Shown piece by piece: positions 24,344-31,822 of a stretch of DNA of 39,759 nucleotides. The stretch covers positions 1-39,759 of the forward strand of contig JAIQFG010000049.1 of assembly GCA_020073375.1 (NCBI GenBank), read 5' to 3'. The notes under the pieces were generated by a model. That model did no database searches. It was given only the letters and a program-made list of their open reading frames with translations, and was not told the DNA's origin. Each line of letters starts with the position of its first letter. Positions within the stretch are counted from its first letter, which is position 1. This DNA comes from Terriglobia bacterium. GTDB lineage: Bacteria; Acidobacteriota; Terriglobia; Acidiferrales; UBA7541. A program made the position numbers and the translations under genes.

Positions 24344-25213
24344 ATGGAAACAGAGAATTCGCAGAAGCGCTTCGCGGGCCTGCGCGTGCTTTCGCTGGAA
24401 AGCCGTCGCGGCCTGGAAATGGCGAAGCTGATTGCCAGCCATGGCGGCGCACCCACCGTGGCGCCGTCAATGCGTGAAATTCCCCTGGAAACCAACATAG
24501 AGGCGCTGGCCTTTGCGCGCAATCTTGCCGCGGGCGCGTTTGATGTGGTCATTTTCCTGACCGGTGTCGGCACGCGCGCGCTATCGCGGGTCGCGGAAAC
24601 GATTTATCCGCTGGAGCAATTTCTGGCGGATCTCCGCAAGGTTTCCATCGTGGCGCGTGGGCCCAAGCCGGTGACCGTTCTGCGAGAGTGGAACGTGCCC
24701 GTTGCTGCGGTCGCGCCTGAGCCCAATACCTGGCGCGAACTGCTGCGCGCGCTGGACGAAAATGCAGCCGCCTTGCCGCTGCAGGGCCGCCGCGTGGCCG
24801 TGCAGGAATATGGTGTGGCCAATCCGGAGTTGCTGGCCGGGCTGAAGGAGCGCGGCGCGCTGGTCACTTCGGTTCCCGTCTACGAATGGGCATTGCCCGA
24901 GGACACCGGTCCCCTGCGTTCGGCGATCTTGGCCATTTCGCGCAACGAAATCGATGTGATCCTGTTCACCACGGCCACGCAGGCGGATCATTTGTTGCAA
25001 ATCGCGGCGGAAATGAAGCAGGAAGATGCGCTGCGGCGCGCGCTTTCGCGCATGCTGGTGGCTTCGATCGGGCCCACGACCAGCGAGCGGCTGCGCGAAT
25101 TCGGCATCGCGCCGGATCTGGAACCCACGCATCCGAAGATGGGATATCTGGTGTTGGAAACAGCGCAGCGCAGCGCCCAAATTCTGCGAGACAAGCGCGT
25201 GGCCCACTCGTAG
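24344..25213 (+). CDS. Uroporphyrinogen-III synthase-like protein (HemD family)
   Basis: The 289-residue protein has the two-lobed HemD fold pattern. LRVLSLESRRGLEMAKLIASHGG begins lobe 1, FDVVIFLTGVGTRAL follows, and GRRVAVQEYGVANPELLAGLKERGA with VTSVPVYEW forms lobe 2. IDVILFTTATQADHLLQIA and VASIGPTTSERLREFGIAPDLEP are hallmark UroIII-synthase segments. The enzyme cyclises hydroxymethylbilane in tetrapyrrole synthesis. Active-site sequence is poorly conserved in this family, so activity cannot be confirmed. No other hem genes are nearby, so a HemD-like regulator is also possible. I chose the ATG at 24344; an in-frame ATG at 24278 is possible. No strong ribosome binding site is visible. 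Confidence 0.82.
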   Translation: METENSQKRFAGLRVLSLESRRGLEMAKLIASHGGAPTVAPSMREIPLETNIEALAFARNLAAGAFDVVIFLTGVGTRALSRVAETIYPLEQFLADLRKVSIVARGPKPVTVLREWNVPVAAVAPEPNTWRELLRALDENAAALPLQGRRVAVQEYGVANPELLAGLKERGALVTSVPVYEWALPEDTGPLRSAILAISRNEIDVILFTTATQADHLLQIAAEMKQEDALRRALSRMLVASIGPTTSERLREFGIAPDLEPTHPKMGYLVLETAQRSAQILRDKRVAHS

Positions 25214-25405
25214 CTGTTTTCGGGCGCGGCGCCCCAGCATGGATGTCCGGCACACATAAATTTTAGTCCCCGCCGCGAATTCCCATATGTGAACAGTCTG
25301 TGACAACAAGCAATGTCTTATCGTTCGCATCCATAGGAAGAATTGGACTCCCGCGGCGGTTCCCTTTAGCCTTGTCATGTGACTACTCAATTATCCAAAC
25401 CTATT

Positions 25406-26104
25406 ATGGCTGAAAATCAAGAAGTCGATTTCCTTCATAAAATGGCCAGCAGCATGGCTTCGGCTGACCCGCTTCAGGAAGTCCTCACGCACATCGTCGA
25501 TTTTGCCGCTTCCGTGGTGAGTTGCGATTCCTGCTTTCTCTACGCGCTGGAAGACGACGACCTGATCCTGCGCGCGTCCAAAAACGCTCATGCCGACGTG
25601 GTGGATCGCCTGAAATTGCGGCTGGGGCAGGGAATCACCGGGTGGGTGGCCGAGCATGGCAAGCCTGTGGCCGTGGCGCTGAATGCGTCGCAGGATCCTC
25701 GCTTCCAGCTGTTCAAGGATTTGCCGGAAGACAAGTTCGAGGCGTTTTTGTCCGTGCCTGTATTGTGCCGCGGACGAATCGTGGGCGTCATCAATTTGCA
25801 AAATCGCGAGCCGCACGAATACACCGAGCGCGAAATTAAACTGATTTCGACCATCGGATTCCTGGTGGGCGCGGAAATCGAAATGGCGCGGCTGGAAAGC
25901 GAGAACACGCATCTTTCGGAAAAACTCGAGACGCGCAAGCTGGTCGAGCGCGCCAAGGGGATTTTGCAGCGCGAGTTGAAAATCACCGAGGAGGAGGCTT
26001 ACCTCACCATCCAGCGGCAGAGCCGCCAGCGGCGCAAATCGATGAAGGAAGTGGCCGAGGCCATCGTCCTGAGCGAAGACGTGAAGCGCGGGATGAACGA
26101 TTAG
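25406..26104 (+). CDS. GAF-ANTAR transcription antitermination regulator
   Basis: From the ATG at 25406 the protein is 232 residues; a GTG at 25379 would add nine. A GAF sensor domain spans about residues 10-165 (LQEVLTHIVDFAASVVSCDSC, GQGITGWVAEHG, FLSVPVLCRGRIVGVINLQN). A short coiled linker is followed by an ANTAR domain over the last 55 residues (RKLVERAKGILQRELKITEEEAYLTIQ, then KSMKEVAEAIVLSE). ANTAR proteins bind paired RNA hairpins to prevent termination, and the GAF domain likely senses a small ligand or redox state. Two cysteines in SCDSC at the GAF start could be redox-active. The target RNA is not obvious. The aroF attenuator 430 bases downstream shows no canonical ANTAR hairpin pair. 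Confidence 0.88.
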   Translation: MAENQEVDFLHKMASSMASADPLQEVLTHIVDFAASVVSCDSCFLYALEDDDLILRASKNAHADVVDRLKLRLGQGITGWVAEHGKPVAVALNASQDPRFQLFKDLPEDKFEAFLSVPVLCRGRIVGVINLQNREPHEYTEREIKLISTIGFLVGAEIEMARLESENTHLSEKLETRKLVERAKGILQRELKITEEEAYLTIQRQSRQRRKSMKEVAEAIVLSEDVKRGMND

Positions 26105-26142
26105 GAGGAAAAGCGGAGGAAAAACCAAGGCAAAGCCAAAAA

Positions 26143-26286
26143 TTTAACACAGAGGACACAGAGGGGCACAGAGAACCCCAAGAGAAAACCAAAATCTATT
26201 TCTGGATTTTGAAAGCGCCGCCTGGTTCCGTATTTTTTCCTCGTTCCTCCTCTTTTCTCTGCGCCCTCTGTGTCCTCTGTGTTAAA
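26143..26286. repeat. Long inverted repeat (TTTAACACAGAGGACACAGAG type)
   Basis: TTTAACACAGAGGACACAGA (26143) is mirrored by TCTGTGTCCTCTGTGTTAAA (26267), with further pairing inward (GGGCACAGAGAA with TTCTCTGCGCCC). The loop is about 78 bases. This is a third palindromic repeat type, in the gap between GAF-ANTAR and the aroF promoter. Confidence 0.8.
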
Positions 26287-26331
26287 GCCTTTGCGCGAAT
26301 GCCCGGCAACCCGCGCTCCCGCACCAAAACC

Positions 26332-26360
26332 TTGACTTTCCCCCCGATTCTGCGTAGCAT
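26332..26360 (+). promoter_or_regulatory. Sigma70-type promoter of the aroF attenuator
   Basis: TTGACT at 26332-26337 and TAGCAT at 26355-26360 are separated by 17 bases. Transcription would start near 26367, about 30 bases before the leader-peptide ATG. Confidence 0.65.
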
Positions 26361-26397
26361 CACCCCGGTAGAACCTATTTAGCGACTGATCGAAACC

Positions 26398-26490
26398 ATG
26401 TCCACGCGTTACTATTACTGGCCGTCCTTTACGTACCGCTTCCCATGGGTGGGAAGCGGCCAGGGGCGGATCGCGCGCGTGTCGAGGTAA
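26398..26490 (+). CDS. Aromatic-rich leader peptide of aroF (30 aa)
   Basis: The short open frame ATG to TAA encodes MSTRYYYWPSFTYRFPW followed by 13 further residues. Eight of the first 17 residues are aromatic (four Tyr, two Phe, two Trp), a density expected only of an attenuation leader peptide. The last aromatic codons (TAC 26434, TTC 26440, TGG 26446) lie on RNA segment 1 of the attenuator, so a ribosome stalled there for lack of charged aromatic tRNA would cover that segment. No clear ribosome binding site precedes the ATG; the 5' leader is only about 30 bases. It lies 37 bases after the predicted promoter and 190 before the DAHP synthase gene. Confidence 0.85.
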   Translation: MSTRYYYWPSFTYRFPWVGSGQGRIARVSR

Positions 26491-26566
26491 AGCAGCGAAC
26501 TAGATAGCGCGAAAAGATTCCCGAAACTGGCCGCGAAACCCACAGGGTTCGCGGCTTTTTTGTTTT
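26436..26566 (+). promoter_or_regulatory. Ribosome-mediated transcription attenuator upstream of aroF
   Basis: Four segments are visible. Segment 1, CCGCTTCCCA (26436-26445), pairs perfectly with segment 2, TGGGAAGCGG (26450-26459). The end of segment 2, GCGGCCAG (26456-26463), pairs perfectly with segment 3, CTGGCCGC (26527-26534). Segment 3 (26530-26541) pairs with segment 4 (26545-26555) to form the terminator stem. Thus 1:2 and 3:4 can coexist, while 2:3 excludes both, exactly the trp/phe-type logic. Stalling on the aromatic codons over segment 1 would free segment 2 to pair with 3 and allow read-through into aroF. Confidence 0.85.
26530..26566 (+). terminator. Intrinsic terminator of the aroF attenuator
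   Basis: GCCGCGAA-A-CCC pairs with GGGTTCGCGGC (11 pairs with one bulged A, three-base loop) and is followed by TTTTTTGTTTT. It is a strong intrinsic terminator placed 116 bases before the aroF start. Confidence 0.9.
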
Positions 26567-26681
26567 ATGGCCAGGTCACGGATTTGGGCTCAACTATTCA
26601 ACGGGTTTGGGCTCTACCGGGTGCGGGCTCTACTTGGAGCCCACCGGATTTAAGAGCCCGACCAATTAAAGGAGACTCACG

Positions 26682-27701
26682 ATGATTGTCAACATGTCGG
26701 CAGGGGCGACGAAGGAGCAAATACAACACGTCATGGACAGAATAACGGAATGCGGATTTCTCCCTCACCTGATCCAGGGCGCCGAGCGCACCGTGATCGG
26801 CGTGGTCGGCAAGAATCGCGGGCGTCGCAGCGAAGTGGAGGCGTTGCGCGTGGCCCCGGGCGTGGAAGACATTATTTCCATTTCGCAGCCATTCACGCTG
26901 GTCAGCCTCCAACTCCAGACCGAGCGCACCGTGGTCGACGTCAAGGGCGTGAAGATCGGCGGGCCGGACCTGGTGGTGATGGCCGGACCGTGCTCGGTCG
27001 AGTCGCGCGAGCAGTTGATGGAAACCGCGCGCGGCGTGAAGGCCGCGGGCGCGCACATCCTGCGCGGCGGCGCGTACAAGCCACGCACTTCGCCCTACGA
27101 TTTTCAGGGCCTTGGTATCGAAGGCCTGAAAATCCTGAAGGAAGCGAGCGAGGAAACCGGCCTTCCGATCGTCACCGAAGTCATGGGCGTCGAGGACCTA
27201 GACGCGGTGGTTGAGTACGCGGACATGATGCAGGTGGGCGCGCGCAACATGCAGAATTATCCGCTGCTGCGGCGCCTGGCCACGGTGCCGCGTCCCGTGC
27301 TGCTGAAGCGCGGCCCCTCGGCCACGATCAAGGAATGGCTGCTCGCCGCCGAGTATTTGCTCTCGGGCGGAAATCCCAACGTGGTTCTGTGCGAGCGAGG
27401 CATCAAGACGTTTGACGCCGAACTGCGCAACACCCTGGACCTGGCGGGAGTCGCGCTGGCCAAGGAACTTTGCCACTTGCCCATCGTCGTCGATCCGTCG
27501 CACGCCACCGGTCGGCGCAGCCTGGTCCCGGCCGCCGCGCGCGCCGCGGTAGCCATCGGCGCGGACGGCCTGATCATCGAGGTGCACCCGTGCCCCGAGC
27601 GAGCCCTGTCCGACGGCCCGCAATCGCTCGACCTGCCCGGTTTCGCGTCCATGATGAGGGGCCTGAAGCCGGCCATCGCCATGGTGGCGGCGGGGAGGTA
27701 G
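26682..27701 (+). CDS. aroF: 3-deoxy-7-phosphoheptulonate (DAHP) synthase with N-terminal regulatory domain
   Basis: The 339-residue type I-beta DAHP synthase condenses phosphoenolpyruvate and erythrose-4-phosphate in the first step of the shikimate pathway. Residues 1-70 form the ferredoxin-like regulatory domain that in Thermotoga-type enzymes mediates Tyr/Phe inhibition. The catalytic barrel has [10 protein letters not shown] (100-108), [12 protein letters not shown] (128-139), [35 protein letters not shown], and [15 protein letters not shown] lies before the ATG at 26682. Expression is very likely controlled by the attenuator with its Tyr/Phe/Trp leader peptide immediately upstream, so enzyme activity and transcription would both respond to aromatic amino acids. 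It is followed by a 15-bp hairpin terminator and stands alone. Confidence 0.95.
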   Translation: MIVNMSAGATKEQIQHVMDRITECGFLPHLIQGAERTVIGVVGKNRGRRSEVEALRVAPGVEDIISISQPFTLVSLQLQTERTVVDVKGVKIGGPDLVVMAGPCSVESREQLMETARGVKAAGAHILRGGAYKPRTSPYDFQGLGIEGLKILKEASEETGLPIVTEVMGVEDLDAVVEYADMMQVGARNMQNYPLLRRLATVPRPVLLKRGPSATIKEWLLAAEYLLSGGNPNVVLCERGIKTFDAELRNTLDLAGVALAKELCHLPIVVDPSHATGRRSLVPAAARAAVAIGADGLIIEVHPCPERALSDGPQSLDLPGFASMMRGLKPAIAMVAAGR

Positions 27702-27761
27702 CGCGCATTTGTGGCGCCAGCGTCCCGCCGGCGCCACCAAATCCCGCCTCATCGCAAATCG

Positions 27762-27795
27762 AAAAGCCCCGGAGTCGCGAGACTCCGGGGCTTTT
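27762..27795 (+). terminator. Terminator after aroF
   Basis: AAAAGCCCCGGAGTC pairs perfectly with GACTCCGGGGCTTTT across a GCGA loop, 60 bases beyond the aroF stop. The symmetrical A and T ends allow use in both directions. Confidence 0.88.
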
Positions 27796-27874
27796 AGTAG
27801 GACAGGCTTCAGCCTGTCTGTTTTTGTCCTACCTCGCCGAGCGAGAAACCCGACAGGCTGAAGCCCGTCCTACC
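27796..27874. repeat. Family-2 (GTAGGACAG) composite palindrome
   Basis: AGTAGGACAGGCTTCAGCCT begins the element, and the mirrored GACAGGCTGAAGCCCGTCCT closes it. An inner TCGCCGAGCGA palindrome forms the centre. It abuts the aroF terminator in the convergent gap before the TonB receptor gene. Confidence 0.8.
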
Positions 27875-27923
27875 GAGTGCCCCCCGCAGTTCGTCAAATC
27901 CGATTATCGGCGAGTCCAGCGGT

Positions 27924-30900
27924 TTAGAACACAAACTTCAGCCAGAGTTTGATATCGCGCCCGCCATGGATAGTAACGGCCGTGTTGTTAAAGTTCGGGT
28001 CAATCATAGTGTAGGTCGGTGTGTACAGGTTCGGGTGGTTGAAGGCATTAAAAAACTCAGCGCGGAACTGAAGCGTCTGATTGTCGAGCTTCCAGAAACG
28101 GATCGGGAAGTCGCGCTGGATGGACGTGTCAAAGTAAACCTGGCCCGGTCCGAATAGCGAGTTGCGCCCCACATTGCCCGCCACAGTGTTTGGAATGATG
28201 AAATGGAATTGACTGTCGGGAAACGGGCCCGGATCGCATGCCGCTGTGCTCAAAAAGAGGCAAGTGAAATCGTAAGTTCCTGGGCCGATCCCAACGTCCT
28301 CGCCATCGATGCCCATGGAATTGAGCGGCGCTGCAGGGTTCGATAAGTTCGGGCGGGAGTTGGGATGGCCGTTGCCGATATTGTCGAATCCCGTTGTTAC
28401 CGTATTGGGCGTTCCCGTTTCAAACGTTGCGATGCCGGACCACTGCCAACGGTCGGTGAGGGCTTTGAGAAACGTGTTGTCCTTGGAGTAAGGCAATTGC
28501 CACACATAGGCGACCGTGAAGCGATGGTGCTGATCAAAAGCCGAAGGGCCCCAATCAGAGCGCTGGTTCAGCAAGTCTTGCGAATAGGAACTGGCTCCGG
28601 TAGTCGTAAAGACTTCGGAGGTATCGTCATTGAACTTGGAATACGTGTAGCTCGCTCGTAAGGTGAATGCGGTGTTGACCTTTCGCTCGACTTCCATTTG
28701 GAAGGAATTGTATCGCGAGTCTCCCGCGCTGGTTCGGAGTGCGACCTCGCCCAAATTCGGGTTCGTAAACGAATACAACACCTGCGGATTAAAGTCCTGA
28801 TTCGCAAACAGGTGCGTGCCCTTGGTTCCGACGTAGGCCAAAGTCAGCACCAGGCCGAGCGGCAATTCCCGCTCCATGTTCACATTCCATTGCTGCGCCA
28901 TGGGATTGTGAATGTTGCTGGCCATGCTGAAAATGGTGAGAGTGGGATCCGGCGTGGTGGAAATCGCGTTGAAGTTGGACGCATTCAGCACTCCGAAGCC
29001 AGTCTGGGAAGGAACGCTGCCGCCCAGGGTATTGGGTTGAGATTCGACGTTGTTGTCGACGATATTCGAAAACAGTCCGTCGTAAAAGATTCCATAACCG
29101 GCGCGGAAGACGGTCTTGTTTTCCCCGAGCAGGAACCGGCCCCAGTGAGGCGTATACGCGAAGCTGATGCGTGGCGCAAAATTCCGCTTATCCGGGACCT
29201 GTGGAGTGGCGAACGAGTCCGGAAAGGTCGCATTCAGTAATCCGAATCCCAGGGCGGTATTTATCGACGGGTACTGCAAATTGTTTCCGATGGCGCCCCA
29301 ATATTCGTACCGCAAGCCCAAATTCAGGGTCAGATTATCCTTCACTCGCCAGACGTCCTCGATATAGGGGGCATACATCGTCGTGCTGGTGTTGTAGTTC
29401 GGGTTCCCGAAGCCTCTGGACACCGTTCCGGGATCCTGTCCAGTCCTGTCAGCAATGAAATTGCCAAGCGAGGAATATCCGTTGCCGAAGTTATATAAAA
29501 TCGACCCGCGTTGGTCGAGGGGAAGGGTGTCATGAACATTCAGGAAGGTGACATCCACCCCGCCCTTGATCGTGTGACGACCCGCCGAATAACTAAGCGC
29601 TTCCTGTATCTGCCAGGTCTTGTGGGCGCGGCCCTGCGGATAGCTGTTGTCGATACCGATAGACGGAAAATCGATATCGTTGCCGAACTGGATCCAAGGA
29701 ATATTTGCCAGGGGATTGGCCAGCGTGGCGGGTGTGAGGTCAAATCCGAAATCAATACTGGAATAGGAAAAACGGAGTTCATTCAAAATTTTGGCGGATA
29801 CCGTGTGCTGCCATTGGGCCCGGAAAAGGTCCGACGGACCTCCTTGCTGCGTCTGGAAACCCGGCAACGCGTTGGGATTGGCGAAATTATCCGGCGACAG
29901 GTCGGAATGATCTCGAATGTAACTTCCCGTCAGCTTATCCCGATCCCCCGCTTGCCAATCCATACGGACGTTCCAATCTACCGCGTTTGACGCGGTCGAA
30001 ACATTTTGGATTGTGAAATCTCCAATGGGAATGCACGCAGGGGCCGCCGAAAGCGAAATGTCCGTGGGGCATGCGTTGCCGATTCCGGAATCGATGTAGG
30101 TAGTCCCGTTCACTCCCGGTGAAACCTGGGTCCCAATGCCTTGTAGAAAGAGATTGATATTGGCATTATTCGGGTAAAGCGATTTCAACCTGGCGATTCC
30201 TGCTGCCGTGGGCAGCTTGAATACCGGTCCCGTCACCGACTGGCGTTCCCGGTCCCATTGCGCGGCGCCGAAAAAGAAGAGCTTGTCTTTCTTGATCGGG
30301 CCGCCGACATCGAAGCCAAATGTATTCTCGTTGTCGTAGGGGTTCTTCGTGACAGGGCTGCCAAGGTTCACTTCGGCAGGAATGGAAGCTAGCGCCGAAT
30401 TGCGGTTGATTTCCCACAGGTCGCCGTGGAAAGCGTTCGTTCCGCTTTTGAAAATATAATTGGTGACCGATCCGCCGCCGCGGCCATACTCGGCGGGATA
30501 GGCGTTAGTAAGAATGGTCACTTCCTGAATGGCCCCGACGTTCGTTGGCTGATAGGCTTGGCCGGTGAGCCCGTAGTCGTTGTCATCCTGTCCGTCAATC
30601 AGGAAGTTGTTCGCGCGGGGGCGCGCGCCGTTCACGGAAAACTCAACGCCCTCGGTGAAGGCCGTATTCGGACCGCCGCCGTATCCCTGGGGCGTGTCGT
30701 GAACTCCGGGAAGCGTGAACGCCAATTCCGCCGGATTCAAAGTACCATAGGGAAGTTGCGTCACTTCCCGATTGTTCAACGTCGCGCCCATTTGCCCCGA
30801 CTGCGTATCGATCACCTGCGAGGCGGGAGCCTGAATCTCGATTAAATTTTGCGCGGCGGCCAGCTGCAATTTTCCATTCACAGTCGTGGTGACCGACCCG

Positions 30901-31205
30901 TTCACAACGACGTTGGAGACTTGCAAGGGCGCAAATCCGGAGAGGGAGATCGTCACGTTGTAAATGCCGGGCTGCAGGCTTTCCATGCGGTAAGTGCCGG
31001 CCGAATCGGTTGTTGTCTGGCGCAGAGCGCCGAATTCCGGGCTAATCGCTTTCACTTCGGCCATGGGCAGGACGTTGTCCTTGGCGTCCACCACCGAGCC
31101 GGCAATCGTGCCGTTGCTGGTCTGCGCGAGCAGTCCGGCCGGGGCAAATCCGGCAAACAGAACAACAGCAACGATGACTTGAGAGAAACGCTTCAGGACA
31201 TTCAT
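27924..31205 (-). CDS. TonB-dependent outer-membrane receptor, Oar-like, with carboxypeptidase-regulatory domain
   Basis: The 1,093-residue protein has a signal peptide (VIVAVVLFAGFAPAGLLA, cleavage near residue 28). A carboxypeptidase-regulatory-like beta-sandwich follows at about 33-115 (GTIAGSVVDAKDNVLPMAEV, TDSAGTYRMESLQPGIYNVTI). The TonB plug region comes next (VTQLPYGTLNPAELAFTLPG, GARPRANNFLIDGQDDNDYG), then a long outer-membrane beta barrel ending in an aromatic terminal strand (GGRDIKLWLKFVF). This architecture is greatly expanded in Acidobacteriota and supports the organism guess. It probably imports a polymer-derived nutrient or contributes to adhesion, with substrate unknown. The ATG at 31205 follows GGGGGAG; upstream in-frame sequence is not coding. 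No SusD-like partner is nearby. Confidence 0.92.
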   Translation of the reverse strand: MNVLKRFSQVIVAVVLFAGFAPAGLLAQTSNGTIAGSVVDAKDNVLPMAEVKAISPEFGALRQTTTDSAGTYRMESLQPGIYNVTISLSGFAPLQVSNVVVNGSVTTTVNGKLQLAAAQNLIEIQAPASQVIDTQSGQMGATLNNREVTQLPYGTLNPAELAFTLPGVHDTPQGYGGGPNTAFTEGVEFSVNGARPRANNFLIDGQDDNDYGLTGQAYQPTNVGAIQEVTILTNAYPAEYGRGGGSVTNYIFKSGTNAFHGDLWEINRNSALASIPAEVNLGSPVTKNPYDNENTFGFDVGGPIKKDKLFFFGAAQWDRERQSVTGPVFKLPTAAGIARLKSLYPNNANINLFLQGIGTQVSPGVNGTTYIDSGIGNACPTDISLSAAPACIPIGDFTIQNVSTASNAVDWNVRMDWQAGDRDKLTGSYIRDHSDLSPDNFANPNALPGFQTQQGGPSDLFRAQWQHTVSAKILNELRFSYSSIDFGFDLTPATLANPLANIPWIQFGNDIDFPSIGIDNSYPQGRAHKTWQIQEALSYSAGRHTIKGGVDVTFLNVHDTLPLDQRGSILYNFGNGYSSLGNFIADRTGQDPGTVSRGFGNPNYNTSTTMYAPYIEDVWRVKDNLTLNLGLRYEYWGAIGNNLQYPSINTALGFGLLNATFPDSFATPQVPDKRNFAPRISFAYTPHWGRFLLGENKTVFRAGYGIFYDGLFSNIVDNNVESQPNTLGGSVPSQTGFGVLNASNFNAISTTPDPTLTIFSMASNIHNPMAQQWNVNMERELPLGLVLTLAYVGTKGTHLFANQDFNPQVLYSFTNPNLGEVALRTSAGDSRYNSFQMEVERKVNTAFTLRASYTYSKFNDDTSEVFTTTGASSYSQDLLNQRSDWGPSAFDQHHRFTVAYVWQLPYSKDNTFLKALTDRWQWSGIATFETGTPNTVTTGFDNIGNGHPNSRPNLSNPAAPLNSMGIDGEDVGIGPGTYDFTCLFLSTAACDPGPFPDSQFHFIIPNTVAGNVGRNSLFGPGQVYFDTSIQRDFPIRFWKLDNQTLQFRAEFFNAFNHPNLYTPTYTMIDPNFNNTAVTIHGGRDIKLWLKFVF

Positions 31206-31658
31206 AATTCTCCCCCTGGGATTACTGAAATTGTTACGGAAATAGACCTGCATACCAGCCTGTGGAAGCCGATTCGATGCCTGCAACCGCGAGCCAATTG
31301 TGGACACAACACCCCGGTAGAAATCCACTTCATCCAGGACCGCCCTCGACGGATTGGATGGGTCGCAAGCGCCCCTCTGGCCGGCCGCTTCGAACCTAAA
31401 AGCTACCCTATCAGCAAGGTAACGCTCCCTGCAACAGAACGTCAATGTAATTAAATGGATTCCAGGGATCGCGTTTCCATAATGCAACAGGTCATTTTTT
31501 TACCCGAAATTCTGTTCCCTACCCGCAATGGGACCCTGGTGAATCGGATCCCCAATGAAAATGAGAAGGATCCCCCATGAATTGGGCCAGAGATTCGGAT
31601 TTGAAGAGCCCTTCTGGCGGCAGCTTGCCGGGCGTGGTAGAATTTTCCTCCTGAACAT

Positions 31659-31718
31659 GCGCCCGTAGCTCGGCTGGATAGAGTCCGCCGGAGGCGGAAA
31701 CCAGGCGGAATCGGGCGA
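31659..31718 (+). pseudogene. Truncated tRNA-Arg-like copy (5' half)
   Basis: The first 26 bases (acceptor 5' strand and D-arm) match the intact tRNA at 31746 with one change (CTCGG for CTCAG). The sequence then diverges into a CCGCC/GGCGG-rich stretch with no recognisable anticodon or T-arm. CGGGCG near 31712 could pair with the acceptor strand, but no CCA end follows. It is probably a remnant of recombination at the tRNA. The preceding 453 bases (31206-31658) hold no gene I can support. Confidence 0.7.
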
Positions 31719-31745
31719 ACGGAGTAGACAAGAAAAATCAAGCAT

Positions 31746-31822
31746 GCGCCCGTAGCTCAGCTGGATAGAGCGTCTGGCTATGAACCAGAAGGCCGGGAGT
31801 TCGAATCTCTCCGGGCGCACCA
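31746..31822 (+). tRNA. tRNA-Arg-like gene with anticodon ATG (formally His)
   Basis: A complete cloverleaf is visible. The acceptor is GCGCCCG/CGGGCGC with an encoded CCA end. The D-arm is GCTC...GAGC with A20, an arginine identity base. The anticodon stem is TCTGG/CCAGA and the T-arm GGGAG/CTCTC with TTCGAAT. The seven-base anticodon loop reads CTATGAA, giving anticodon ATG. The rest of the molecule is typical of tRNA-Arg(ACG), so the copy appears to differ by C35 to T. Automated tools would call it tRNA-His(ATG). It lacks the extra G-1 of true tRNA-His. It may be a damaged copy at a recombination site or a recoded tRNA. Confidence 0.85.
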
